Of a stretch of 64,000 nucleotides of DNA, positions 1 through 9,516 are shown piece after piece. Each line of letters starts with the position of its first letter. Within the stretch, counting starts at the first letter, position 1. The DNA is taken from contig JBAMJV010010141.1 of assembly GCA_037951105.1 (NCBI GenBank), positions 17,079 through 81,078 of the forward strand. Direction: 5' to 3'. The translations under genes were made by a program, and so were the position numbers. The DNA comes from Echinarachnius parma. Lineage: Eukaryota; Echinodermata; Echinoidea; Clypeasteroida; Echinarachniidae. Under the pieces are notes generated by a model, which saw only the letters and a list, made by a program, of their open reading frames with translations, searched no databases and was not told where the DNA came from.

Positions 1-329
1 TCAAAGTGTTGCATGATAACATTATAGCTAATTTGCAAATTATGCAAATCTCATTGTTATTATAAGCATAGATATAAATCCAACATGTTAGATGAATGTT
101 AATAGCAACATTGAATATTAGTTCACAAATATAAAAATACATACAAAATCAATAATTGTTATTAAAATTATAGATAATGTGGTTATTATGCAAATGTCAT
201 TAATATTATACGTATGGCTATGAGTCACTCATGTTGAAGGAATATTGGCAAATGAATGTCCGTTCCTTGGGGATTTATTATAATATAAGAATAAAGCACG
301 TATCTCATTGAGCTCCCTCACACTCCGCA
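1..329. other. AT-rich non-coding stretch
   Basis: AT-rich DNA with no open frame of note, no clear repeat structure and no recognised RNA gene. I see nothing specific in it. Confidence 0.4.
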
Positions 330-985
330 ATGGCAGGGACTATTCGGAGGTCTTTTGTATGACTGAGAGATACAAGATAAGTGCTCTGCCATACCTCATA
401 AGGCTATGGAATGCAAACTCATAATTCATTCATAAAACATTGTATTGTTGTTAAGGAAACATATTGTGTGATACCACCAGACGTTTTGACTTACTGTATT
501 CGCATTTGACTTTTATAAATGAAGATGTTATATCTTTTGAACTTCCTCTTCTGCCCTAAACACTAACATTATAGCCTACAATCCACCATAATTGACTTGA
601 CTTGTAGTTACGATTATTGAAGTATGATACAAACCATTTTCTCGGTGCAATATGTTATACTCCTCAATTAATATGGTAAGAAATAGGATCCGTATTATAT
701 GCATACATTTTGTTTGTTAATAATGTTTGTATTGTATTAATATTTTTTTCAATTTAAATTGAATGAATTAGATAATAATTTACAATTGGAATGATATGAC
801 AGTAAATAATTTTAAATTGAATCATTTTATGTTATGAACACTTGTATATTTGTATATTTGTAATATGTTCTTTTAAAGTAATGTGTTTTACATGTACAAT
901 ATTTCAATTCATTGTAAATTTTACTAAATTCAACCTGTTGGCTGCCATGTACAATATTTTACCACAATAAATAAATAAATACATT
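330..985 (+). pseudogene. 3' remnant of a non-LTR retrotransposon
   Basis: Around 360-432 one frame reads TERYKISALPYLIRLWNANS and then stops, which resembles the extreme C-terminus of RT proteins in several non-LTR clades. The following ~550 bp is AT-rich and ends in an AATAAATAAATAAATA tail near 965-985, a typical short-repeat 3' terminus of CR1/Jockey-type elements. Everything upstream (endonuclease, RT catalytic motifs) is missing, so this would be a strongly 5'-truncated copy. The protein match is short and made by eye, so the call is tentative. Confidence 0.4.
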
Positions 986-1682
986 TTTTACCCGAATTTG
1001 AGGTGCGTTTTGCCCGAATACTATGGCCGTTTTCTAAACTCTAGGAGGGTTGCCCCATCCAAGGCCCCCGCCTCCTACGCAGCCCTATGGTTATCCCCTC
1101 ATATTTGCTAGCGTGCCCATCCTCACCATAGCTAGACTCTGTATGCGTTCATATATTTAGCACGTCAAACCACGTTTCTGCATCACATAATGATGAATTG
1201 TTGTCAGTTATACTCACCAGAAAAAAACATCAACAAGGAATTCGTGAATAAAATTATTATCAAGCCGCACATTTGCAGAATACTTCCTTTTAGGAGTCCA
1301 GCCGAATATTAGACAAGAATTGCCGCTCGTAGTGGTATAAAATCGTACTACATTGTACACACTGCATAATGTAGTTTTCACTTTATAATAATAGTAAGTA
1401 GTCGTTGACGTCAGCTGGGTCACAAGTGCATGCTTGGCTAAGCCCAATCTCAAAGATGTAATAATGAGTCAAACACATATTTGTGGTGTTTGCACGCACA
1501 GTTGGAAATATACGATGACGATATTTCCTTAACGTATATCATTTGTCATGAAATCAACGTCTATTTATATGTCGCGTGGTTATTTCAGTGTATTGATTGT
1601 TACCGTAATAGAGAATGTGAACCCATCTGATTTTAATAAATGAGGACGTTAGAAAAAGAGGATTGTTGCGATATGAACCAAA
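986..1682. other. Unassigned non-coding DNA
   Basis: A short GC-richer patch near 1040-1100 is followed by mixed-composition DNA. The only sizeable open frame (79 codons, minus) has no recognisable motif. I see no supported feature. Confidence 0.35.
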
Positions 1683-1790
1683 GTCACTTCCAGTTTCAGT
1701 TTATTGCCCAAAAATAAATGTACAATTCATAATAATGTAACATCATAATAAGCAATACAAAAAAACATTTGGTTACAGAATATAATGCGC
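1683..1790 (-). mobile_element. Possible 3' tail of a minus-strand non-LTR element
   Basis: The sequence begins CAGTTTCAGTTTATTGCCC and continues as A-rich DNA. Read on the minus strand this is an AATAAACTGAAACTG-type end, much like the minus-strand element tails at about 32,336 and 53,150. No coding sequence is attached. Low confidence. Confidence 0.25.
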
Positions 1791-1800
1791 TTGCGTATTT

Positions 1801-2270
1801 CCAATCCTAAAGCAGCACCACTGGCTTCCAGTTCAGAAAAGGATTGAATACAAACTCCTAACACTTGTATTTAAGGCACTCAATAACATTGCACCCAAGT
1901 ACCTACAAGATCTCCTCACCATGAAGTCATCCCATTACGCACTCCGCTCTGCTTCTTCACCCATCCTTGAAGTCCCTAGAACCAGAACCGCCTACGGTGA
2001 TCGTGCATTCGCGCATGTTGCCCCTGTCCTATGGAATAGATTACCCATTAACATTCGTAATGCTCAGTGCCTGGAAACTTTCCAGAGGCATCTGAAGACT
2101 TTCTTATTTACCCAAAGTTATCAGTAGAATTTTATTTGTAAGTAGTTTGCTAAATTTTGTAGAGAGATAGTACTGTTGAATGTTTTGTTCTGTTTTGTTC
2201 GTAGTATAAGCGCCTTGAGTAATTTTTTAGATAAGTGCGCTTTATAAATATTTATATTATTATTATTATT
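1801..2270 (+). pseudogene. 5'-truncated L2/CR1-type retrotransposon (RT C-terminus and 3' end)
   Basis: One frame is open from 1801 to the stop at 2125-2127 and encodes the RT C-terminal domain typical of L2/CR1-like elements: HHWLPVQKRIEYKL, then NNIAPKYLQDLL, then APVLWNRLPINIR and a final FQRHLKTFLF. The 3' UTR carries AGCGCCTTGAGTA and GTGCGCTTTATAAAT followed by (ATT)n. That is the characteristic 3' end shared by many L2-like elements of aquatic animals. The catalytic RT core and endonuclease are absent, so it is a dead 5'-truncated insertion. The ATG at 1921 is internal to the domain and not a real start. Confidence 0.8.
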
Positions 2271-2440
<170 letters not shown>

Positions 2441-2743
2441 CAGGGGTAAATATTATGAGAAACAATACCCATCGTTACGTTGACTATGCCACAACCACTT
2501 TGTTCACGCTCACGGTATACATACATATCGTCAGGCAACTTCTCAACGCGAATTAATTTTCTGAATCAATGGACAAGAAAACACAAACTCGGTGTTGCTC
2601 ACTGCCAAAATAATTGTTAAATAATTTAGACCTCACCTGCCAACGGAGACTTGCATATAGTGTACAAGAATCTTTACCAGACATGAACACACTGGAGTCT
2701 TCTGCAAAACGTCCCGTAATGGCCCTCAAAAACTCCTACTTCC

Positions 2744-3260
2744 ATGGGCCAACCATCTCGCATAATAAGGACATCTCTCCGCATATACCACATTAATGCT
2801 GAAGGTATGTCACGTGCAAAACGTGACTACCTCGCTAGATCAGCAAAGGATATTGACATCGACGTTATCCTTCTTCAAGAAAGCCATATCCCTGATGAGA
2901 CGTGTGCATCTAATCTCCGCGTCTACGGCTTCAAGCTCATTGCGGCCGTGCATCAGTATGGAGTTGCTACCTACCTAAGACATGACCGGACAGACTGTTG
3001 TGTCCTTGGGAAATCCTACAATAATGACATCTTCACGGCCACCGTGAAAGTTGGAGATACTAATCAGAAACATAAACAAACCACCAAAAACGAACTGACC
3101 CTCTCCTGCACTTCAGACCCATGCCCACCATGAAGTCCATGCTGAAGATTTCAACAGCCACCACTCATCCTGGGGCTATGCCAAAGATGACCAGAATGGA
3201 GAGGAACTGGAGATGTGGGCATCAGCCTGCGACCGCTACCTCCTTCATGATGCTGAATAA
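2744..3260 (+). pseudogene. Fragment of a non-LTR retrotransposon AP-endonuclease
   Basis: The frame from 2744 gives LRIYHINAEGMSRAKRDYL and DIDVILLQESHIPDE, the N-terminal β-strand and 'LLQE' motif of the exonuclease/endonuclease/phosphatase fold used to nick target DNA. After about residue 105 the frame is lost. A second frame from ~3125 resumes with EDFNSHHSSWGYAKDDQ and ends at the TAA at 3258. This is the GDFNxHHxxWG motif, with the first Gly replaced by Glu. No RT follows. It is a frameshifted, 3'-truncated relic of a Jockey/I/RTE-like element. Confidence 0.75.
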
Positions 3261-3840
3261 ATGAAATGTCCTGGCCTAAAGCCATACTGATGATCTGGTA
3301 TAATAATCGCATTTTTTTAAAAACAATGTGTTCACCTTTCTTTTGACTACCCAATTGATCCCGCTGTATATTCCAAATACGTTTTGGCTTCTATAAAAAT
3401 TTCAAGGACGTATTTTTTAGCTTTTTTCAATTTTTTCATCAACTAAATTTCAAAACCTTTTAAAAACATCAAATATATTTTATATGCAACAACCATTATT
3501 TATTGCATATCTGACGTAAAGTACTTATAAACCAGGGTTTATGTTTACATTTCTTGCTTTTTTCCCCAGGTTTTACAGGTAAAAAATCATTATAACATTT
3601 CAAAAGTTGATATAATGTAAACAAAAACAGTGAAAGCTAATGCTTGGGGTCTTCATTTAGTTTCCATGTAATGTGTTAAGTTTTATTTATATACTTTGTA
3701 ATGTTTGTTTTACTGTGATCACGCTTTTCAAAAGTACATTCCGGATTGTTACTTTGCTTATTGCCCTAACAAATACACAAAATACATAAATGATCACTTA
3801 CATCTGCAGCCAAGACACATGTTAACATATTGTATAATCA
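3261..3840. other. AT-rich non-coding stretch
   Basis: AT-rich DNA between two endonuclease relics, with no open frame, tandem structure or recognised element end. Confidence 0.35.
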
Positions 3841-4035
3841 TTAGTACATATTATCAAGTAAAGAGCATGTATTTTGTGTAATGCCAGTAGGAAAATGAAA
3901 TAAAGGATACATACATTTAACCATAAATATATCTAGAAAATCATTAACATAATGTGTATGTAACAACTTTAACGAATCTATATTATAATCCCCCATCAAA
4001 AATAGATCTTTATTTTCAGCCAAGCAGTTGCACAC
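3841..4035 (-). pseudogene. Endonuclease fragment of a CR1-like retrotransposon
   Basis: A 64-codon frame contains FLMGDYNIDSLKL followed by NDFLDIFM, FPTGITQNTC and SLLDNMY. It lines up with residues ~230-285 of the intact protein at 53,922-57,035 (FIMGDYNINLL, EFLEIFLSASFLPLVSKPTR, ATLIDNIFS). The GDYN motif is the magnesium-binding part of the AP-endonuclease. Nothing before or after it in frame is recognisable, so it is an isolated relic of a related family. Confidence 0.7.
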
Positions 4036-4660
4036 TGCTTACAAAAACAAGCTCATGGTTAGCGCGTTAATCAACCTGTTAAAAGACAATGGTCTTTAAA
4101 ATGAGAATACGAAGGCTGAATGAGACACAGCTTAGAGCCATACAATGTAGGCGTGGTGCTAGATCATTTGGGATGAACTTATTTCAGCTCTTTCGATAAC
4201 TCACCAAGTTGCTTCTTTAAAGCTTCTTGTTTATTTCGCCATTGACAAAAAACAGAAAACCTGATGCCATTAATTTTCCAGCAGAGGGATGTTTCTCTCT
4301 AGGGCATGTTTTGTCCATAGCGTTGGAAAATACTATACCCTACCAAAGATAATTGTTTTTTTAGAAAAGGTTTCGTTTTGCCACAAGATTCATATTATTA
4401 TAGATAATACTGTTCATGCCAACCCAAGCATTTTTTGTTGTATACATAGACACAAGCTACATTGCCAACTCGGAATGGAGCATGACAACTACAGAAAAAT
4501 AATATTTTATACATGGAGTGGGACTTTGGGAAATGGCAATTGGTACCGCAAAGAGGCACATCCATGAGTACGCGTTGGTTTAACAAACACTGATCCGTGT
4601 AACGTTGCATGCAGTGTCATCTTCAGTGGCGTCAGTGGCGTAATGACGGGAGCATGGGGG
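4036..4660. other. Unassigned non-coding DNA
   Basis: Several unsupported frames of 70-92 codons overlap here on both strands with no motif. The last ~40 bp reads CAGTGGCGTCAGTGGCGTAA, which resembles the CAGTG-type end of hAT-like MITEs, but no convincing partner end was found. Confidence 0.3.
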
Positions 4661-4670
4661 GCACGACGTG

Positions 4671-4830
4671 GCATCCCCCCCCCCCCCCCCCCCACCCGTC
4701 CACCCTCCCGAAAAAAATGTATTTGAAAACACAACAGGACACATAAGGGGACATTAAAACAAATACATACATTTGGTTTGCCCCCCCCCCCCCCCCTATT
4801 TTTTGCGTGACCACACCGTTCCCCCCCTCC
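4671..4830. repeat. Poly-C tracts
   Basis: Two uninterrupted or nearly uninterrupted C-runs of about 15-20 nt lie near 4674-4694 and 4782-4796, with further C-rich DNA to 4830. Similar long G/C homopolymers recur through the window (13.87, 14.02, 20.2, 20.43, 21.15, 23.0, 39.7, 42.9, 43.0 and 63.3 kb). Confidence 0.85.
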
Positions 4831-4999
4831 CCCACAGTTAGTCTACTCACGCTAGGCCACACTGCTCATCGTAGTTATTACTATGCATCAAAGGTGCAAC
4901 GTATTGGAGACGCGCTGATACATCAGACACGAACTATCTCACATACTTTTTCCTGGCTAACCTTTTCAAACAAAGGAAATATGATAACAAATGCAATTT

Positions 5000-7900
5000 T
5001 TTCATTCATTCAATTCAATAAGGGTTTATTCAGATGACGTTCTTGCAGCCGAAGCTGAATTGCATGGTCATTTACAAGGTAAAAAGCATCATTATGGTTA
5101 AAATACAGCAATGCACAGGTAAACATCAAATATAGATTACATATCAAAGAGTAAATAGAAATATACTAGATAAAGTCATACGTATAATTAAAAAGCAACA
5201 TAATTAAACATCAAAACAAATATACGACATGCATGCGAGTTACTGTTGTGAATAATAATCATTTAAAATGCGAACAAAATAGGGAATAGAGCTATTCTTA
5301 AATCGGTTGGTTTTACAATTAAATGGAGTATATTTCTGAACATTTCGTAAATTAAAATTGACAATTCTTTGACTTGGCAGCCACGAGGAACAAAATTCAT
5401 GTTTTTCTAAGTTAATGGCAAAATCAAAACAAAGTTTATTCCTACGTTCCTCCAATGTTAATAAATTGCACAATTCCAAAGCATGATTATATGATTCATA
5501 ATAAAGTCCCAACATAATTATACATGCCCTTTTTTGTATTCGTTCAATATCATCTGTTTGTTTGATTGTTAAATTGGAATGAAAAAGTGGTGCACAGTAC
5601 TCTAATATTGGTCTTATATATCCAATATAAACAATAACGAGATCACTAATGGGTAAATTAAAACGTTTCAAGGTACGTAACATATATAACTTTCTATTGC
5701 ACTTCTTTATCATTTCCTTTACTTGAGTATCCCATTTTAAATCACATTGAATATAAATTCCAAGAACTTTAATTACATTTTCTTCATTTAAAAGTGTCCC
5801 ATTAATATACAACAATTGGCGAGTTTGAGTTTTCATAAAAGAGACCGTCATGACAATGCATTTAGTTGGGTTTAATTTCATGTTATTGAGTAAAGACCAA
5901 TTCTCTAATGACAATACTTCTGATTGCAATTTTGATATTTGTGTACAAGTCCGACTTTCTACAATAGTTAAATCATCAACATACTTATAAAAAGGGAGTA
6001 AACAATCATGACATGCATCATTAACCATTATTAAGAATAAAATAGGCCCCAACTTTGTACCTTGAGGAACTCCTACATTATTAATTTTTACATCAGAAAT
6101 ATGACCTTTATATCTTACTACTTGTTGGCGGCATTCTAAAAAATCAACTATTAATGAAATGACACATGGTCGTACACCCAATTTAACAAGTTTACAAATT
6201 AAAATATTATGATCGATCCGGTCAAACGCTTTAGAAAAATCAGTTAAAACTATAGTTGAAATTGTTTTTTGTTTATCTGCATTTTTATATAGATTATGTA
6301 ACATCCCAATTAAATAATGGCAAGTTGAAAGGCCTCGACGATTCCCATACTGATTTTTATCAATCACATCACCAATATCCTCCCACAACCACTTAGCAAT
6401 GAAAGTTTCTGCTATTTTAGCAAAATAAGAAGTTAGGGCTATGGGTCGTAATTCAAGAAGAGTTGGTGGATATGATTTGGGTACTGGTATTATCTCGGCA
6501 TACTTCCAAACTTGCGGAAAAACCCCTTGTTTAAATGCAAAATTAAGAATACAACATAATGGATAAGATAACTCATAAGCAAATTCACGTAAAATTCGAA
6601 CAGGCAAGTCGCCTAAAATAGTTGATTTCTGCAAATTGAGTTTACGTAACAAATCATACACATCTTTCGGTTCTATTATTGGGCAATCAACAGGTGAAGG
6701 TAAATATGCTGGTAACTTTGTTTTATCAAGTTTCGGGAGATCTGCTGCCACAGATAAAAACTTATTATTAATACAATTAGCTGCTTCCTTAAAATGTTCA
6801 GGTTGATCAGCTGCAAGACCTGGTATGTCGATCGATGGTTGATCTTGAGGTCCTTGGGTAATGAGTTTTATATGTCGATACCAATCAGCAGGATTATTTA
6901 TTTTAAGTGTATGAATTCTTCTATTATAAAATGAGTCCTTAGCCAATATTATTGCATCTATAACTTTATCTCGAAAGTATTTCCATAGCTCGATATCATC
7001 AGAGTGCCAAGCTTGCTGTCTTCTTTTAATTAATGATTTAATCTCACAAGATATCCAAGGCTTATCAGTTTGATGAAATTTGACAGTCTTAGTAGGTAAG
7101 GACTGATCAATATGTTCTCGCACAACACTATAAAATAAATTACACATATCCGTAGGATCAGAAATTTGATATAAATCTTCCCACGTGTGATGGGTTATCC
7201 AAGTGCCAAAATCTCGGAGTCCACTATCTGTCAGAGGGCGCACTATCTTTGTCCGCGTCTCGTTGGTCAGCTTGCCAGGTTGACAGAAGAGGGCTGAAGG
7301 GCGCCACAGGATGCCGTTGTGGTCGCTCATCCCTAGCGGTGCAAGGATCTCAACCGGTTCATATGCGTAATTAAAATTTGTAATAATTTTATCTAATATA
7401 TTTTGACCTCTTGTTGGTTTGTTAACAACTTGACAAAAGGCATCATTTGCTAAAATTTGGTTCACATCAAGATCATTAAAATCTCCTACTATAGCAAATC
7501 CTGCCTCTGGATATTGTATTAATAAATGATCGATAGTGGAAACTAGATGATCAATGTATATATCGGAAGTCGGGTGCTTAGGAGGGTAGTATACGACACA
7601 AACTATGATGCTCGAGATTCTCCTAGGTAACCGCGGTGGTCGCAGGTGAATCCAGATGACTTCCAGCTCATCAGGTACGTTGATCGGGAGGGCCCGTGGT
7701 TTGAAGCGATGCTTGATGTAGGCTGCTACTCCACCGCCTTTCTTCCCAACTCGTGGCTTGGAGAAAGACATGTATCCGGCCATCAAGAAGTAATCAATCG
7801 GTGTATCAGGATCCAGCCAGGTTTCCGTGATCGCCAAAACATCAGCATTATAATTGTTAACTGCAACGACGATTTCATCAAATTTGTTTTTTATTGATCT

Positions 7901-8570
7901 CGCGTTCATCAAATAAAGAGTTGGTAGATCATAAGTTCTCTTCACATTCAATAAGACAGATGGTTTAATATGAATAAGATTGCTTGCACAGCTTATTCTC
8001 TTTTCAAAACGTTTACTTCGAGTCTTGTGTGGTTGTAATAAAACTGAGATCTGCTGACTGACATTCAGTAACGAAGTCAAATAAATGTACTCTCGTTGAA
8101 TAGGTGTGAGTTTGCGCGTCCCAGCGCGCTTTCCCCGATGAGTACGGGTAGGGCACTTTGAAATACCAAGTTCGACGACGGTTTTCCATGTTGCAGATGG
8201 TAAATGATTACATTCATTGTGTGATCGCAGTTTATAAAGTTCAGAAATCGAATAATGCTGGTTACGTTTCACAAAGACGGGACCAGGATTTTGGTGTATG
8301 TCACCACACACCAAAATATCAATGTGTAAACATGCTGAAGAGTTTGAGTAATATAAAGTCGGTGCCTTTAAATACTTGTGATGGTGAAGCAACTTTCCAG
8401 TTAATCTTGGATAATAACTAGATTTACTCGTAATGTTAATTGTACATACTTGTTTATCGTGTTTATTGCAACACACAATCAGTGCAAACAAGATGGCAGT
8501 ACACGGCCAGTTCATGATGAATAGCTGTTTAGATGCACTATTTACAGCAAACAAATCTTTTGTCCCAGTT
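5000..8570 (-). mobile_element. Apparently intact non-LTR (CR1/Jockey-superfamily) retrotransposon with a 2A-like N-terminus
   Basis: This element carries the 5,240-8,515 reading frame. On its own strand the 3' UTR is about 240 bp and ends near 5000 in AATAAACCCTTATTGAATTG followed by AATGAATG repeats, a short-repeat 3' terminus typical of CR1/Jockey-type elements. The 5' limit is not defined: the frame is closed by a TGA at 8570-8572, and a 5' UTR probably runs further into 8,573-8,980. I could not identify target-site duplications. There are no internal stops or frameshifts, which suggests recent insertion. Confidence 0.8.
5240..8515 (-). CDS. Endonuclease-reverse transcriptase polyprotein with DIHQNPGP 2A-like motif
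   Basis: Target-primed retrotransposition protein, about 1,091 residues from the first ATG at 8515. The frame is open 13 codons further up (to 8554) but with no ATG, and a TGA closes it at 8570-8572. Residues ~1-16 are hydrophobic (MNWPCTAILFALIVCC), signal- or anchor-like. At ~72-79 lies DIHQNPGP, a 2A-like 'ribosome skipping' motif with His where the canonical DxExNPGP has Glu. The AP-endonuclease spans ~200-400: LYLMNARSIKNK, ITETWLD, GGGVAAYI, GDFND, SDHN. The RT spans ~665-920: TDFSKAFD with the first catalytic Asp, GVPQGTKLGP, and YVDD with the metal-binding pair (YVDD rather than the FADD of the other elements here). The C-terminal domain follows. All catalytic residues expected by eye are present. 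Confidence 0.9.
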   Translation of the reverse strand: MNWPCTAILFALIVCCNKHDKQVCTINITSKSSYYPRLTGKLLHHHKYLKAPTLYYSNSSACLHIDILVCGDIHQNPGPVFVKRNQHYSISELYKLRSHNECNHLPSATWKTVVELGISKCPTRTHRGKRAGTRKLTPIQREYIYLTSLLNVSQQISVLLQPHKTRSKRFEKRISCASNLIHIKPSVLLNVKRTYDLPTLYLMNARSIKNKFDEIVVAVNNYNADVLAITETWLDPDTPIDYFLMAGYMSFSKPRVGKKGGGVAAYIKHRFKPRALPINVPDELEVIWIHLRPPRLPRRISSIIVCVVYYPPKHPTSDIYIDHLVSTIDHLLIQYPEAGFAIVGDFNDLDVNQILANDAFCQVVNKPTRGQNILDKIITNFNYAYEPVEILAPLGMSDHNGILWRPSALFCQPGKLTNETRTKIVRPLTDSGLRDFGTWITHHTWEDLYQISDPTDMCNLFYSVVREHIDQSLPTKTVKFHQTDKPWISCEIKSLIKRRQQAWHSDDIELWKYFRDKVIDAIILAKDSFYNRRIHTLKINNPADWYRHIKLITQGPQDQPSIDIPGLAADQPEHFKEAANCINNKFLSVAADLPKLDKTKLPAYLPSPVDCPIIEPKDVYDLLRKLNLQKSTILGDLPVRILREFAYELSYPLCCILNFAFKQGVFPQVWKYAEIIPVPKSYPPTLLELRPIALTSYFAKIAETFIAKWLWEDIGDVIDKNQYGNRRGLSTCHYLIGMLHNLYKNADKQKTISTIVLTDFSKAFDRIDHNILICKLVKLGVRPCVISLIVDFLECRQQVVRYKGHISDVKINNVGVPQGTKLGPILFLIMVNDACHDCLLPFYKYVDDLTIVESRTCTQISKLQSEVLSLENWSLLNNMKLNPTKCIVMTVSFMKTQTRQLLYINGTLLNEENVIKVLGIYIQCDLKWDTQVKEMIKKCNRKLYMLRTLKRFNLPISDLVIVYIGYIRPILEYCAPLFHSNLTIKQTDDIERIQKRACIIMLGLYYESYNHALELCNLLTLEERRNKLCFDFAINLEKHEFCSSWLPSQRIVNFNLRNVQKYTPFNCKTNRFKNSSIPYFVRILNDYYSQQ

Positions 8571-8572
8571 CA

Positions 8573-8983
8573 ATTGGTTTGTTGGCTTGAGTGCTTCAGA
8601 TACAAAAGAATGTCCAAACAAGTCAATACATTCAATGGAGTGTGTACTTAGCTATGGTACTGCTAACATGGCTGTACATAGGCTTGTAGTACTGTAGGCA
8701 AAATTCAAGTCCAAAATGTTTCTTCAAATTACACACAAACAGATGACCAAAAACTTCCAAAATTTGTCCAGCAGAACCCTTGTTCTATCAAAATTCATAT
8801 GATAACAACTTGGTGACTGGTCCACACAATACATGTTAGTATAACCAAACATTTTCCGAGCACAGAGCGGAGGTCGACCTGTTAGGCGAGCCATCACATT
8901 TAAGTATTTAAACTCGCTCTCAAAGGAAATATTAATATGAACGTTTAAGCTAATTTGTGGATGGATTTTTCTTTTAACATAAA
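8573..8983. other. Probable 5' UTR or flank of the 5,240-8,515 element
   Basis: Non-coding DNA directly upstream, on the minus strand, of the intact retrotransposon frame. It may include its 5' UTR and internal promoter. No tandem repeat or element boundary is visible. Confidence 0.3.
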
Positions 8984-9200
8984 CATAGGGTTCGATATTT
9001 CGATGGTTCGTTTATCCGAAAATTAACTCGGGTTCGTTAATCCGAAAATTAATTCCTCTTTCGGCTAAACGAACGTCATTTCATTTTCAGATTAACGAAC
9101 CTTCGGAATAGCGACCCTCCGGAGTATTCGACCCTTCGGAATAACAAACCTAGGGTTAGCATAACGAGCTGTAACCATAGTTAACGAACCACAGAGGAAC
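8984..9200. repeat. Iterated TTCGTTAATCCGAA / GGTCGCTATTCCGAA motif cluster
   Basis: A cluster of related short motifs in both orientations: GGTTCGTTTATCCGAAAA, GGTTCGTTAATCCGAAAA, AACGAACCTTCGGAATAG, CGACCCTCCGGAGTATTCGA and CCCTTCGGAATAACAAACC. The copies are ~15-20 bp and spaced irregularly over ~200 bp, so this is a motif cluster rather than a clean tandem array. The reverse of one piece (GGGTCGCTATTCCGAAGG) resembles the GGTCGCTATTCATAA array at 42.45-42.77 kb. Confidence 0.6.
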
Positions 9201-9516
9201 CAGCAGCCATACTACTAACCTTAACATCCCCGGCACCAAAGTTAATTTGCCATCGTCAAAATCTTGCATAGTCTGTTACCATCACATTTGAAATACCATC
9301 AAACATAACAATCATCACAACAAACATAACAACGAATAAACACCGTTTTACATTTTCGCTTCTCTGCACAGAACATAACATCGAAATATGTGGGTTCGAA
9401 CCCTGAACGATCTCGACAGACTGTGAGGTACACACTTTGAAAAACCTTTTGTCTTTTTAACTTTAAATCATTAAAAACCCATGTATCTCTTGCAAAAAAG
9501 TTGTAAAACATAACCA

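Noticed and set aside
7646-8421. Plus-strand frames of 83-87 codons inside the 5,240-8,515 element
   Set aside because: They are shadows of the long minus-strand retrotransposon ORF.
8516-8554. Extending the 2A-bearing ORF to 8554
   Set aside because: The codon at 8554 is TTG and no ATG lies between the upstream stop and 8515, so the first ATG at 8515 is preferred.
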